Positions 28,738 to 38,234 are shown, counted from the stretch's first letter. The stretch is DNA of 64,000 nucleotides from Pseudomonas citri (GCF_025336485.1 NZ_JAODAB010000015.1:1-64000); one strand, 5' to 3'. Translations and numbers: made by a program. Notes: generated from the letters alone by a model not told the origin.

Positions 28738-31700
28738 CGCGAACCTCCGCCGGCCCGGGCCGTGTAGCTCAGGTGCACGATGATGTCGGTCAGTGACGCC
28801 AGCATGTCCTTCTGTGCGTCGGGGTTGGGAAAGGTCAGGCACCAGGTGGAGATAGCCCCGGTGTATTCGAAGGGCAGGTAGCGTTCGTCGTTGAAACCCA
28901 GGGTGAACAGGCCGTTATCGTCGACCCCCGTGGAGAGGGCGATCTGCTGGCTGGCGCGGCGGCTTTCCAGGGCCGGACCCTCGCTGGACAAGAACACCTT
29001 GCTGGCCGTCTGGGTCAGCGTGGCCCGAATGTTTTCATAAGGGCCGACGACGGCCGGCAAGGAGATGCTGAGGGTCTTGATGCGCCGCAGGTAATGGCGT
29101 TGATGCGGGTAGTCATCTTCGAACAGCTCGTGGGTCAGCTCGAATTCGCACTGGCCGGCCATCAGGTCGGCATGAAGCTGTGCCCAGTCCTTGTTGATCG
29201 TGCTGCTGGCGGTTTTGCGCTTCAACTGACGCAGCGACAGCGTCTTGCGGATCTCCAGCTCGCGGGCATTGGCCCGCAGGTATTGGGCCTGCATGTTGAG
29301 CAGGTTCAGTTTCAATTGCTCGCCCGCGCCGAGTCCTCGATAGGTGGCATTCCAGGCGCCGGGTTGAATGAAGCGCCGGTTGAAATCCGCCAGTTCGTAT
29401 TGCCAACAGGCTTCGGCCGCCAGGCACAGCGCCAGCGTGGCGTCGTAGGCTTGGCGGTAGAGGGTGGCAAATTGGCTGTTCAGCCATTGGTACAGTTGGG
29501 TTCTGGTGAAGCGCTTGCTGAAAAAATCGTAGTTGGCCTTGGCTTGGCTCAGGCTTGATTCGGCCAGGCGCAGTTGCAGGCGCGTGGCGGTTTGCTGCGC
29601 GGCGACGTGCGCCAGTTGGGCGTCGATCTGGGTCAGTTCGAGCAAGGCTTGATGGCGCGCCAGGCGCCATTCTTCCCGGCGACGATGGAACTGCGCCGTG
29701 CGGTCGAGATGGGCCGCCGTCGTCCGTTGGCTGATGGCGCTGCCTTGGGCCAGGGCCGCGGTCGCGTGCAACGAACCTTCCCAACGGCCGCCACCGTTGC
29801 TGAAGCCGAAAATGTTCGGCATGACCATGACGCCACCGGCTACGACTTGAGCGTAGGAGGCATCGAGCTCGGACGAGCCGCTGCGCAAATACAGTTCGCT
29901 GGCTTGCCTCTCGGTTTCACTGATGCCCTGGTCCAGCAAGTGGCGGTAGTGGTTGGCTCGGTTCTGGATGATGGCCTTGCTGGCCAGCAGCGCCTGGTGG
30001 TTGTGCTGGTCGATGTTCAGGGCCTGGCGTTGCAGGTCGACGGAGATTTTTGCCAGGTCCCAGGCTTGCTGCTGTTGGAGTTCCTGAAGCTGCGCCTGTT
30101 CCTTGCGTTCAATCAGCGACAGCAGCGTGGCGCCGAACTGGCTGAGGCTTTCCACCGCCCCCAGGGCCTGGCTGTGCATGGCCGTGAAGCGATAGTGCGG
30201 CAGGTGTGCGCCTGGCAGTTGGGCAGCGGTGCTGTTGGGGAGGTTCAGGGCATGGGCGGCGGGCAAGGCGCGAGGGTCCAGCGGGGCTGCGAATATCGGC
30301 AAATGCAGCGGTTTGCCGGCGATATCGAGGTTATGCCGCAGGTTGTACAAACGGCTTTCGGTGACGTCCCAGCGCCTGAGCAGTTCGGGGTTGAATGGCA
30401 GCCGCAATTGCACCGTGTCGACGCTGGGCAAGGCGGGGTGTGAACTGTCTTTGCGAACCAGCAAGGTGGGGCTGGCGGTCGAGCGGGCCAGTGAGCGTTC
30501 AAAGGCGCGCAGGTGAGCGTTGGTGGTTTCGCTCAAGCCTTGCAGGCTGATGCTCGTCCACTGATCGACCGGTTGCACGACGGGGCGCGGTCCCAGCAGA
30601 TCCAGCGCCCTTGTGTACCAGAGCTTGGCCTCACTGAGGCTGTCGGGGGACAGCGCGCGGTAGGCGGCATCGCCGCGGTTGATCAGGATGTCCAGGTAGA
30701 GAAAGTACAGCGCCTTGCGAAAATGTACGGGGTGGCTAAGGGCAATCTGATGCGGATCATGGGGGGCTTGGTTGGCGTAGAAAGGCGTGCTGCTCGCCAC
30801 CAATGGGACGCTTCTCCAGCACGCCTCGCTCCCCAGGCCTGGATCGAAGACATGGCGCAGCCAGTGTTCGGCCTCTTCGTAGCGGTGCTCGGTGTTCAGC
30901 CGATCGGCGATCAGCCACGGCACGTAGAGGAACAGCTCGGTGAAGTAACGACCATAAGGTCCGTGGAAATCCATTTTCGTCTCGGATTCGCCCGGCAAGG
31001 CCGGTTCCGGCAGGTGTTGGGTCTGCCAGTCGAACAGTTCATCCAGGCTGTTCGCGGTACGTCGGATCAGTTCGGCGGCGAACACGGTGTTCAACCGGAT
31101 CGGTTGGCGTGGCTTGTCTTTGGCATCGCTGTTCGCAATAGCGGACTTGGAAAAGTCCAGCAGTTGCGTGATGCCCAGGCTTGACCTCACATCGGTGATG
31201 GTGGGCGTGAGGCACTTAGGGGGAGGGTTGAGGTGGAAGTCGATACCGGTTTGCGTTCCAGTATTCGTGTCTTGCGTGCTGTATTGAACATTCGCGGCAG
31301 GTGGCTTTGCTTCCGTTTGGAGGGGCGTCGTTTGAACGGGTGCCTTTGTTTGGATGCGATGGGCGCTGCAGCCCAGGAGCGCTTGCTCCGCGCTTGGGTA
31401 ATCGACGTACTTTTTCGCGGCTGATGTTTTTGCTGTGTCGGAAGGGGCAGGTTCGTGGCTGAGGTTTTTATCGATGCTGGTGCTTTCAATGAAAATGAAG
31501 CCATTGTCCGCGCCGGTTTGCGAGCCCCGGACACACAGCGCAAGAAAGAGCAGGTGGTGAGCGTCTTTGCAGTGATGCGTTGCAACGCTACCCAGCAACG
31601 GTTTGATGGCCTGGATGTCTTTGTCGAGAAGCGTTTTGTCCTGGCAATACCCTTGCAAGCAAACACGCGGAGTACTCCAACTGCCGTCCTGCTTTTTGTA

Positions 31701-32591
31701 ACACAGGCTCAAGCGCAACAGCGGATGGCTCGGGCCTGGCTGGGCTGGGCTGGCGCTCGCGTGGGCACTGCGGGTCGCCGGATCTTGATGGATGCATTCG
31801 GCCCAGACGACGAACAAGCGGTTGTTGAACCACACCGGACGTATCGACTGTTCGGCCGCGCTGTCGGGGATCGGTACGTCGGCCTTTTCCCAGTCCGACC
31901 AGGCATAGGGATCCGGCGCGTCAAGTTTGGGGGTGGTGGCCGGAGGCGGCGGTGGTGGTGGGCCGTCGAGTGGACGTTGGGCCATGTCCAGCGAGCGCCA
32001 GAAGTAGCTGTTCTCCGACCTCGATTTGGCGATGAAGTAATAGGTGCTGTTGGCGAAGTCCGTGCCGTCGATGTAGCCATTGAGGATGTTCAGGTTGGCG
32101 ACTTCTTCGAGTCGGCTCAGGTAGGCCATGACCGCCAACTGAACCGCATCGGCTTGGAGCCGGTGTTGGCTGAGGTCGTTTTCCAGTTGCCGGAAATTGG
32201 CGCTCTTGTCGCTGCGCAGCGCGGGATCCAGATAGGCGGCGGGGAAGTAGAGCAGTTTTTGCTGGGCGGCCCAGAGGGAGTACCGGTGCGTCTCGTTGCG
32301 CCAGGTGCGCCGCTGTTCGGCCGTTATGTCCGCCGAGTCGTAGCCAGGCTCCAGGTTCATCAGGATGCGGTGGATGTAGTGCTGCAAGCTGGCAATGGCG
32401 CATGCCACGGGCGTGGTGGGCACGTCCTGGCTGACCAGCACGTCGAGAAACCAGTATTCGTAGAGGTCTTGGGCGGTCTTGAGTTTCAGTGCGCGGGTCG
32501 TTGCGTCGTTGGGCACGACCTGATTCAGGTAGAACGCCAACAGCGCATCGCGCAGGCTCTCATCCAGCTGTTTTTTCAGGGCAACGGTCAT
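28734..32591 (-). CDS. TcA-type component, C-terminal half (TcaB-like)
   Basis: The 1285-residue product matches the C-terminal half of TcA toxins. ANFRQLENDLSQHRLQADAVQLAVMAYLSRLEEVANLNI near the N-terminus, the neuraminidase-like region with RPVWFNNRLFVVWAE, and a long alpha-helical, coiled-coil stretch at about 820-1120 support this. The C-terminal TcB-binding region contains DYPHQRHYLRRIKTLSISLPAVVGPYENI. A seven-proline run lies at about residue 212. I chose the ATG at 32591, 8 bases after AAGGA; a TTG two codons earlier is possible. TcA forms the injection channel and binds cells. Here it is split from the N-terminal half by 34 bp, like Photorhabdus TcaA/TcaB. Confidence 0.93.
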   Translation of the reverse strand: MTVALKKQLDESLRDALLAFYLNQVVPNDATTRALKLKTAQDLYEYWFLDVLVSQDVPTTPVACAIASLQHYIHRILMNLEPGYDSADITAEQRRTWRNETHRYSLWAAQQKLLYFPAAYLDPALRSDKSANFRQLENDLSQHRLQADAVQLAVMAYLSRLEEVANLNILNGYIDGTDFANSTYYFIAKSRSENSYFWRSLDMAQRPLDGPPPPPPPATTPKLDAPDPYAWSDWEKADVPIPDSAAEQSIRPVWFNNRLFVVWAECIHQDPATRSAHASASPAQPGPSHPLLRLSLCYKKQDGSWSTPRVCLQGYCQDKTLLDKDIQAIKPLLGSVATHHCKDAHHLLFLALCVRGSQTGADNGFIFIESTSIDKNLSHEPAPSDTAKTSAAKKYVDYPSAEQALLGCSAHRIQTKAPVQTTPLQTEAKPPAANVQYSTQDTNTGTQTGIDFHLNPPPKCLTPTITDVRSSLGITQLLDFSKSAIANSDAKDKPRQPIRLNTVFAAELIRRTANSLDELFDWQTQHLPEPALPGESETKMDFHGPYGRYFTELFLYVPWLIADRLNTEHRYEEAEHWLRHVFDPGLGSEACWRSVPLVASSTPFYANQAPHDPHQIALSHPVHFRKALYFLYLDILINRGDAAYRALSPDSLSEAKLWYTRALDLLGPRPVVQPVDQWTSISLQGLSETTNAHLRAFERSLARSTASPTLLVRKDSSHPALPSVDTVQLRLPFNPELLRRWDVTESRLYNLRHNLDIAGKPLHLPIFAAPLDPRALPAAHALNLPNSTAAQLPGAHLPHYRFTAMHSQALGAVESLSQFGATLLSLIERKEQAQLQELQQQQAWDLAKISVDLQRQALNIDQHNHQALLASKAIIQNRANHYRHLLDQGISETERQASELYLRSGSSELDASYAQVVAGGVMVMPNIFGFSNGGGRWEGSLHATAALAQGSAISQRTTAAHLDRTAQFHRRREEWRLARHQALLELTQIDAQLAHVAAQQTATRLQLRLAESSLSQAKANYDFFSKRFTRTQLYQWLNSQFATLYRQAYDATLALCLAAEACWQYELADFNRRFIQPGAWNATYRGLGAGEQLKLNLLNMQAQYLRANARELEIRKTLSLRQLKRKTASSTINKDWAQLHADLMAGQCEFELTHELFEDDYPHQRHYLRRIKTLSISLPAVVGPYENIRATLTQTASKVFLSSEGPALESRRASQQIALSTGVDDNGLFTLGFNDERYLPFEYTGAISTWCLTFPNPDAQKDMLASLTDIIVHLSYTARAGGGSR

Positions 32592-32625
32592 ATTCAATCC
32601 TTGAATGTCGAGAAGGTTGCAGGTG

Positions 32626-35145
32626 TCAGTGGCAGGCGGCGACCAGCGCTTCGCCGACGGTCTTCCAGTCCGATGTCGCGCTGTTGGCGTTCAGTGCGGT
32701 GGCCTTGAGCAAGTGGTTCGCCGACAGTCCGGTGAGCGTGCAGCACGCTTGGCAGCGCATGACCCAATCCACGGTTTCCATGGAGCGGGCGCGTTGGTGC
32801 GACAATTGTGTGGTCAGGTCACTCACTTCCTCGCGGGTCCAATTCAGCAACTGGGCCAGCAGGCCGTTGGCTTCCGAGGCTTGCGTCGTGCGCTGATTGG
32901 CAAGCTGCAAGTAATGCAGCAAGTTTTCTTCCGATCGAGCCTGGTGCCGGGCGCAATGACTGAAGCGTTCGAGCAGGTACAGCGTGTGCGGCGTCAGCGT
33001 TCCGGGGCTGTTGGAGGCCAGCCAGTTGGGATGATCCATCAACTGCTGAAGCGTGCTGCTGCCCAAGTGCAATTCCTGACAGGCCTGGGCCATGCGAAGC
33101 ACCGTTGCCAGGGGGCGCGGCATTTTTTTCGGAGCCGCCTTGATGGCCTCGACAATTGCTGCTGCGTGGGTGCCGGCCATTTGCAGCAGGCAGGGGACAT
33201 ATTCGGCGGACACGTCAGCCAGGTCGTGCAGCAAGGTTTCCACCAGGCGTTGTTCATCGCCCGGATTGGCATCGGCCAGCAATACCGCCAGGCGCTTTTC
33301 CAGGTTCTGATTCACTGGCCAGTCGTTTTCCTGCGTGTCGAACAGGCGACACCACGACACCACATCACGGTTGTTCTGCCTGAGCCAGTCGACGGCCCAA
33401 TCCAGGGCCATCAATACATCGAGCATGTCGGATTTGAACGACCTCGATGTACGCAGCGCTCCGGTCACCAGGGTTTCGCAGAAGTGTTCCCCGCCCAATA
33501 GACGGGCCAGTTCCATGCACTCCAAGGGCGTGAGCCCGAACATCCTGGCGATACGGGCCTGGCGGTAGAGCGACGAGATCGTGGGCAGGTCATGTTTTAA
33601 CCCCAGGTATTTCTCGGTCTGCCGGGCGAGTAGCAACAATGCGTCCTCGGTCAGGGGCAGTCCAAGGCCTGCGCCGAGGTAGCTGAAGGTCGTCAGGTCT
33701 GTCGTGGCGAGGTCTTCGGCCTGTGGACGTTCGAGCAGTTGGGTTCGATTGAACACTTGGTCGAACAGCGAAGCCTGTTCGCCGCACGCATGAATCGGCA
33801 TGTCATGCAGCAGTGACGCGAACTCTTCGGGGGCGATGCCGTGGCGCAGGTTCAAGTACCGATAGACCCCCAGCGCGCGCAAGGTATTGGTGTTGAGTGC
33901 CATCGTCGTGCTGCCTCCGGCGCGCAGGGCGCTGATGAGCAGGGTGTCCAGTTCGGCGATCGGTAGGCCGGTCCAGCGCTGCAGGCGGATCATTCGCTGC
34001 AGGCGGGCGAAACGCTCGCGGGAGGCGTTGGTAAAAGTTTTGGCCGATTTGAGCACCGACAGGGCTGGCGTCGAGGCCGGCCAGTTGATGTAGGCGGCCC
34101 CATAATTGGAATGCCTGGACGTTGGACTGTTGGTTGAGGCCCGAGGCGTGTAGCTGCCTTGAGCCAGCAGCTGTTCCAGCTGTTCGGTCGCAAGCCCGGT
34201 GCGTTCCTTGAGGAATTCAGGATCATGCAGCCGGTCGATCGCTTCAGTGCCATAGCTTTTCCTCAGACCGTCGAGGTTGGCATCTGCACCGGGCGCTGCG
34301 AGCAGGAGTTTCTGCTGCTCCGGGCTGAGCCCGGACAGTAGCCTTTGGGCTTCGATACGCGATTGCGAAACGCCGCCGTAAGCGGACTCGCCTGGGGCAA
34401 ACGGCAGCTTCAGGCTCACCCGGTAATTCAACTCGCCGAGGGCCGGTTTGTTTGCGCCCAACCCAAGCAGGCATTGGTGATGATGCAGGTCGTAGGGCAG
34501 GGCGAAGGGGTAGTGTTCGCTGGCCAGTACCTCGTTGACCGTCTTGCCGGTGCCCGCCAGATGTACCTCGATATGGCTGCGCAAGGCTGCATTGACGATG
34601 CCCAGCATCGGTTGTGCCACGAAGGCACTCTGGCGGTCGAGCATCAGCTTCTTGAGGTCCGGGCGTCGTTGCGCCAGGGTGATTTTGTCGGCGGACGGAG
34701 AGGCCTTTTCCAACTGCCCGGCGAACAGATACAACGCCCGCAGATAGGCCACGGGCGAGTCGATGGCGGCGATGTCGCCTTCCTTGCAGAACTGCTGCCA
34801 ATTCTCTTTGAACAGTGCCTGATAGCGGGTCGACTCTGACATCGTGTTCGTCCCCAGGCTGCGACGAACACGCGGCCTGGGGACGTGAGTGGATATTTGC
34901 CGCTCCTGGTACAGGCGCGCGATTTGCCCGGCATAGCACGCCGCGTTGTCATAGACCTGCCCGGCATCCGCGTCCGTGTGCTTGCCAAGTTCAAGGACGA
35001 ACTGCGCTTTGCCCATGCGCATGATGTCGAACACCGAATGGAGTTCCATGCGCCGCAAGGCCGTCCTGAAGTCGGCCCTGGCGTCGTCCGCGGCCATGGG
35101 GACTTCGATGAGCTTGTGCAACAAAGAGTCGTCGCTTGCATCCAT
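32626..35145 (-). CDS. TcA-type component, N-terminal half (TcaA-like, VRP1 domain)
   Basis: The 839-residue product is the N-terminal half of a TcA toxin (VRP1, Salmonella SpvA-plasmid 28.1-kDa-like family). Recognisable stretches are DFRTALRRMELHSVFDIMRMGKAQFV at about residues 23-48 and ARLYQERQIS near 80. The VRP1 core includes YLRALYLFAGQLE and DLKKLMLDRQSAF, followed by HHHQCLLG and PFAPGESAYGG. The frame opens 62 codons upstream, but GGAG upstream of the ATG at 35145 and family resemblance favour that start. It is the first gene of the Tc operon (TcaA-TcaB-TcB-TccC). The two TcA halves sum to about 2124 residues, somewhat less than a fused TcdA. Confidence 0.92.
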   Translation of the reverse strand: MDASDDSLLHKLIEVPMAADDARADFRTALRRMELHSVFDIMRMGKAQFVLELGKHTDADAGQVYDNAACYAGQIARLYQERQISTHVPRPRVRRSLGTNTMSESTRYQALFKENWQQFCKEGDIAAIDSPVAYLRALYLFAGQLEKASPSADKITLAQRRPDLKKLMLDRQSAFVAQPMLGIVNAALRSHIEVHLAGTGKTVNEVLASEHYPFALPYDLHHHQCLLGLGANKPALGELNYRVSLKLPFAPGESAYGGVSQSRIEAQRLLSGLSPEQQKLLLAAPGADANLDGLRKSYGTEAIDRLHDPEFLKERTGLATEQLEQLLAQGSYTPRASTNSPTSRHSNYGAAYINWPASTPALSVLKSAKTFTNASRERFARLQRMIRLQRWTGLPIAELDTLLISALRAGGSTTMALNTNTLRALGVYRYLNLRHGIAPEEFASLLHDMPIHACGEQASLFDQVFNRTQLLERPQAEDLATTDLTTFSYLGAGLGLPLTEDALLLLARQTEKYLGLKHDLPTISSLYRQARIARMFGLTPLECMELARLLGGEHFCETLVTGALRTSRSFKSDMLDVLMALDWAVDWLRQNNRDVVSWCRLFDTQENDWPVNQNLEKRLAVLLADANPGDEQRLVETLLHDLADVSAEYVPCLLQMAGTHAAAIVEAIKAAPKKMPRPLATVLRMAQACQELHLGSSTLQQLMDHPNWLASNSPGTLTPHTLYLLERFSHCARHQARSEENLLHYLQLANQRTTQASEANGLLAQLLNWTREEVSDLTTQLSHQRARSMETVDWVMRCQACCTLTGLSANHLLKATALNANSATSDWKTVGEALVAACH

Positions 35146-35352
35146 GTGTGGTTCATCTCCTGTTCGAACGAAGTGTCCGTATCCAGGGCAAACCGTACAG
35201 GAGCGAGCAATAAAAGACGGTAGGACGAGGGCGGAGGATTTGTACGAAAGGGCGATGCGTTGCATGGATGCGGGTGAGCGGGGCGATAAAGGCCGTCGCT
35301 CTGGATGAGTGTGCAACAGTGGGCTGTACAAAAGGGGGCGATTAACTTAGTT

Positions 35353-35375
35353 TGAAATCAATGATTTCATTGATT
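35353..35375. promoter_or_regulatory. Overlapping palindromes, likely FitAB operator
   Basis: Two perfect 8-bp inverted repeats overlap just before fitA: TGAAATCA-A-TGATTTCA (35353-35369) and AATCAATG-ATTT-CATTGATT (35356-35375). Autorepression by ribbon-helix-helix antitoxin-toxin complexes bound to such palindromes is known for FitAB/VapBC systems. Binding here is inferred from position. Confidence 0.65.
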
Positions 35376-35386
35376 GCGAGGGCGTC

Positions 35387-35632
35387 ATGGCCAGTATCAC
35401 CATTCGAAACCTGGATGAACAAGTCAAGGAGCGACTGCGTATCGCAGCGGCTCACAACGGTCACTCCATGGAGGAAGAGGCCCGGTTGATCCTGGGGCGC
35501 GCCCTGGCGACAGTCAGCTCGGCGGGAGGATTGGGAAGTCGTATCCGAAGCCGATTCAGCGCCTTGGGGGGCGTCGACCTGGATCTGCCTTCGCGGGACG
35601 AAAAAGCCACGGCGGTGGACCTTTCTGAATGA
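35387..35632 (+). CDS. FitA/VapB-type ribbon-helix-helix antitoxin
   Basis: The 81-residue protein starts with the ribbon-helix-helix segment ASITIRNLDEQVKERLRIAAAHNGHSMEEEARLIL, typical of FitA/StbC antitoxins, where the strand binds DNA. The acidic C-terminal tail (VDLDLPSRDEKATAVDLSE) would wrap and block the toxin. It overlaps the toxin gene by ATGA (35629-35632). The palindromic operator is immediately upstream. Confidence 0.93.
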   Translation: MASITIRNLDEQVKERLRIAAAHNGHSMEEEARLILGRALATVSSAGGLGSRIRSRFSALGGVDLDLPSRDEKATAVDLSE

Positions 35633-36048
35633 TCGTGCTCGATACCAATGTCATTTCAGAATTCATGCGCGCCGAGCCGAACACGACTGTGCTGGCCTGG
35701 ATCGATTCACAGCCAGCCATGGACCTGGCCATCTGCGCGATTACCGTCGCCGAGATTCTTCATGGCATCGCCCGGTTGCCTGTCGGCAAGCGTAAGCAAA
35801 TGCTCGAATCCCATGCCATGGCCATGTTTGAAGAGGATTTTGCCGACAGGATCCTGCCCTTTGACGCTCATGCAGCTGTCGAGTACGCGGCACTGGTGGC
35901 TTCGAGCGAGGCGAAGGGGCGAGCGGCCGGTATGGCCGATGCGCAAATCGCAGCCATTTGCCGAACCCACGGGGCCCTGATTGCTACCCGCAATACCAAG
36001 GATTTCAGGTTCCCGGGAATCGAAGTCATCGACCCCTGGAACCCTTGA
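35629..36048 (+). CDS. FitB/VapC-type PIN-domain ribonuclease toxin
   Basis: The 139-residue PIN protein has the acidic residues of the family: Asp5 in IVLDTNVISEF, Glu43 in ITVAEILHGIARLP, and Asp about 104 in GMADAQIAAIC, with the ATRNTKDF motif near 121-128. PIN toxins cut specific RNAs with Mg2+. The N-terminal MIVLDTNVISE and the length fit FitB. Coupled translation with the antitoxin and an upstream operator complete the module. It may be a chromosomal stabilisation or stress module; its RNA target is unknown. Confidence 0.93.
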   Translation: MIVLDTNVISEFMRAEPNTTVLAWIDSQPAMDLAICAITVAEILHGIARLPVGKRKQMLESHAMAMFEEDFADRILPFDAHAAVEYAALVASSEAKGRAAGMADAQIAAICRTHGALIATRNTKDFRFPGIEVIDPWNP

Positions 36049-36063
36049 GCGGTCCTTCACGCC

Positions 36064-36095
36064 AAACGCCCCTTTCCAGATGGAAACGGGCGTTT
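36064..36095. terminator. Hairpin between convergent fitB and chemoreceptor genes
   Basis: An 8-bp stem (AAACGCCC with GGGCGTTT), one mismatch, then a further 5-bp stem (TTTCC with GGAAA) and an AGAT loop form a strong hairpin. The T tract is only three bases long on either side, so it is a plausible but not ideal bidirectional terminator. Confidence 0.6.
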
Positions 36096-36102
36096 GCCAT
36101 GA

Positions 36103-38022
36103 TCACACCCGGAAGTGACTGACCAGCATCTGCAACTGGTTGCCCAGGCGCGCCAGCTCGACGCTGGAGGATGCCGTTTCTTCGCTGGCGGCGGCGGTCT
36201 GTTCGGACACGTCGCGCACGTTGACGATGCTGCGGCTGATTTCCTCGGCGACGGCGCTCTGCTGTTCGGCGGCCGCGGCGATCTGCTGGTTCATCGACTG
36301 GATGTTCGACACCGTGCGGGTGATGTTTTCCAGTGACACGCCGGCCTTGCGGGTCAGGGCCACGCTGCTGTCGGTGAGGTTGCGGCTGTTGTTCATCACG
36401 GCGGCCACTTGCTGGGTACCGTTCTGCAGGCCGGCCACCAGGTCTTCGATTTCCTCGGTGGATTTCTGCGTGCGCTGGGCCAGCCCGCGGACTTCGTCGG
36501 CCACCACGGCGAAACCACGACCGGCTTCACCGGCGCGTGCCGCTTCGATGGCCGCATTGAGCGCCAGCAGGTTGGTCTGTTCGGCCACGGCCTTGATCAC
36601 GTCCATGACGCTGCCGATCTTGTCGCTTTCCTGTTGCAGCAGGGTCATGGCCTCGGTGGAGCGCACCACTTCGCTGGCCAGGCGTTCGATCTGGGCGATG
36701 GCTTCGTGGACCACCAGGTCGCCTTCACGGGCCTCGCCGTCGGCCGCGGCGGCGGCCTGGGAGGCTTGTTCGGCGTTGCGCGCCACTTCCTGGACCGTGG
36801 CCGTCATCTCATGCATGGCGGTCGCGACCTGATCGGTCTCGACTTTCTGGCTGTTGACCCCGGCGCTGGTCTGTTCGGTCACGGCCGACAGTTCTTCGGC
36901 GGCGCTGGCGATCTGGGTCACGCCGTCACGGATGCCGCTGATCAGGTCGCGCAGGGTGACGCCCATGCGGGCAATGCCTTGCTGCAGCACGCCGAGCTCG
37001 TCGCGGCGGGTGACGATGACGGTGTGCGACAGGTCGCCTCCGGCGATGCGGTCCACCACAGCCATGGTTTGACGCAGTGGGCCGGTGATCTGGCGGGTGA
37101 TGACCACCGCGGCAATGATGCCCACCAGCAAGGCCAGCAAGGTGCTGACCAGTTGCAGGGTGCGGGCCTGGGCGCTTTCGGCGTCGCGGCGGTCGAGTTG
37201 GATCTGGTACAGCTGTTCGCTCAAGGTCACGATGGCTGCGCCCTGGTCCGTCATTTCCTTGCGGGCCTGCACCACATCGGCGGTGGCCAGCTTGAACGCC
37301 TGCAAGGCGCTACGGTATTGGCCCAGGGCGTTTTCCAACTGGCGCAGTTCATCCAGGCGGGAGCTGGAGAAGTGCTCGTTCAAAGGCTTGAGGGTCGCGA
37401 TCGCGGCGTCCAGTTGGGTGACAGCCTTGCGCTCGGTATCGGCGTTGCTGTTGGCGGTGTAGCCGCGCACCTCATAGCGGGCCAGCATGAAGGCCTGCTT
37501 GGCTTGGGTGATGGCCTGGAACTGTTCGAAACGCTCATCGCTGAGGGCCATTTGCCGCACGTCGGCGTCGATGGTTTCGATCAGCTTGTAGGCCACCTCG
37601 GCGTTCGTGCCCATGGCATCGCGGGCGGTGTTGCCGGTGCGGTAGGCGCTGCGCATTTTGTTCAGGGACACCTGATAGGCGTCGATGACCGCGCTCTGCT
37701 CCTTGAGCAGCTTGACGTTTGCCGGGCTCTTGAAGCTGCTGAGCAGGGCGTTCTGTTGCGCCACGAACGCGTCGAGAGTGGTCTGCACGTTTTGTGCGGC
37801 GGTCTCGTCGCCGTTGGTCAGCATGTATTGCAGGCGAGTGACCCGCAGTTTGGTCAGGCCGGCGTTGAGCTGGGTAATGTCGCTCATCCAGTTGCTGCGC
37901 TGGATCAACCCTCCCAGGCTGGTCCAGCCGGTCAGGGCCAGGATGCAGGTCAGGGCCAGTACCAGGCCGAAGCCCAGGCCCAGTTTCATGTTGACGCTAA
38001 TGTTGCCAAACCAGCTATTCAT
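36103..38022 (-). CDS. Methyl-accepting chemotaxis protein with HBM sensor domain (McpS-like)
   Basis: The product is 639 residues from the ATG at 38022, which follows GGAGGG and begins MNSWFGNISVNMKLGLGFG, as in P. putida McpS. Two membrane segments lie at about residues 12-32 and 285-305. The periplasmic ~250 residues between them fit the helical bimodular (HBM) domain. A HAMP domain follows, then a signalling domain with the invariant hairpin tip (EQTNLLALNAAIEAARAGE). McpS senses TCA-cycle acids; ligand identity here is inference. No pentapeptide tether for CheR is seen at the C-terminus (ends VSHFRV). A candidate FliA promoter is upstream. Confidence 0.93.
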   Translation of the reverse strand: MNSWFGNISVNMKLGLGFGLVLALTCILALTGWTSLGGLIQRSNWMSDITQLNAGLTKLRVTRLQYMLTNGDETAAQNVQTTLDAFVAQQNALLSSFKSPANVKLLKEQSAVIDAYQVSLNKMRSAYRTGNTARDAMGTNAEVAYKLIETIDADVRQMALSDERFEQFQAITQAKQAFMLARYEVRGYTANSNADTERKAVTQLDAAIATLKPLNEHFSSSRLDELRQLENALGQYRSALQAFKLATADVVQARKEMTDQGAAIVTLSEQLYQIQLDRRDAESAQARTLQLVSTLLALLVGIIAAVVITRQITGPLRQTMAVVDRIAGGDLSHTVIVTRRDELGVLQQGIARMGVTLRDLISGIRDGVTQIASAAEELSAVTEQTSAGVNSQKVETDQVATAMHEMTATVQEVARNAEQASQAAAAADGEAREGDLVVHEAIAQIERLASEVVRSTEAMTLLQQESDKIGSVMDVIKAVAEQTNLLALNAAIEAARAGEAGRGFAVVADEVRGLAQRTQKSTEEIEDLVAGLQNGTQQVAAVMNNSRNLTDSSVALTRKAGVSLENITRTVSNIQSMNQQIAAAAEQQSAVAEEISRSIVNVRDVSEQTAAASEETASSSVELARLGNQLQMLVSHFRV

Positions 38023-38110
38023 CAATCCCTCCAGGAACGTTGTGCGGCAGATCATCGGTTGGCTGGAAGATTATTGTTGTTGAGAGCCAGCAAGAGCATG
38101 TAACCAGGCT

Positions 38111-38137
38111 GTATCGGCGTCGGGTCCAGGATCTATA
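38111..38137 (-). promoter_or_regulatory. Candidate FliA (sigma-28) promoter of the chemoreceptor
   Basis: On the minus strand GCCGATAC (38118-38111) matches 7 of 8 bases of the sigma-28 -10 element GCCGATAA. TATAGATC (38137-38130) stands 11 bases before it and matches 5 of 8 bases of the TAAAGTTT -35. It lies about 90 bp before the chemoreceptor start, in keeping with flagellar-class control of chemotaxis genes. Confidence 0.5.
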
Positions 38138-38234
38138 AGTTTTTTTTCACATCCCTTTCACTGCTTGCCTACGTAGGCATCTCTACTGTCGCGCCATCGA
38201 ATGACTGGGTGGGATGCCGTCGGGGCGGCTTGCT

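Noticed and set aside
36409..38103. 564-codon plus-strand frame opposite the chemoreceptor
   Set aside because: Its product is Gly/His/Gln-rich shadow sequence; the minus strand has a complete MCP with invariant signalling tip.
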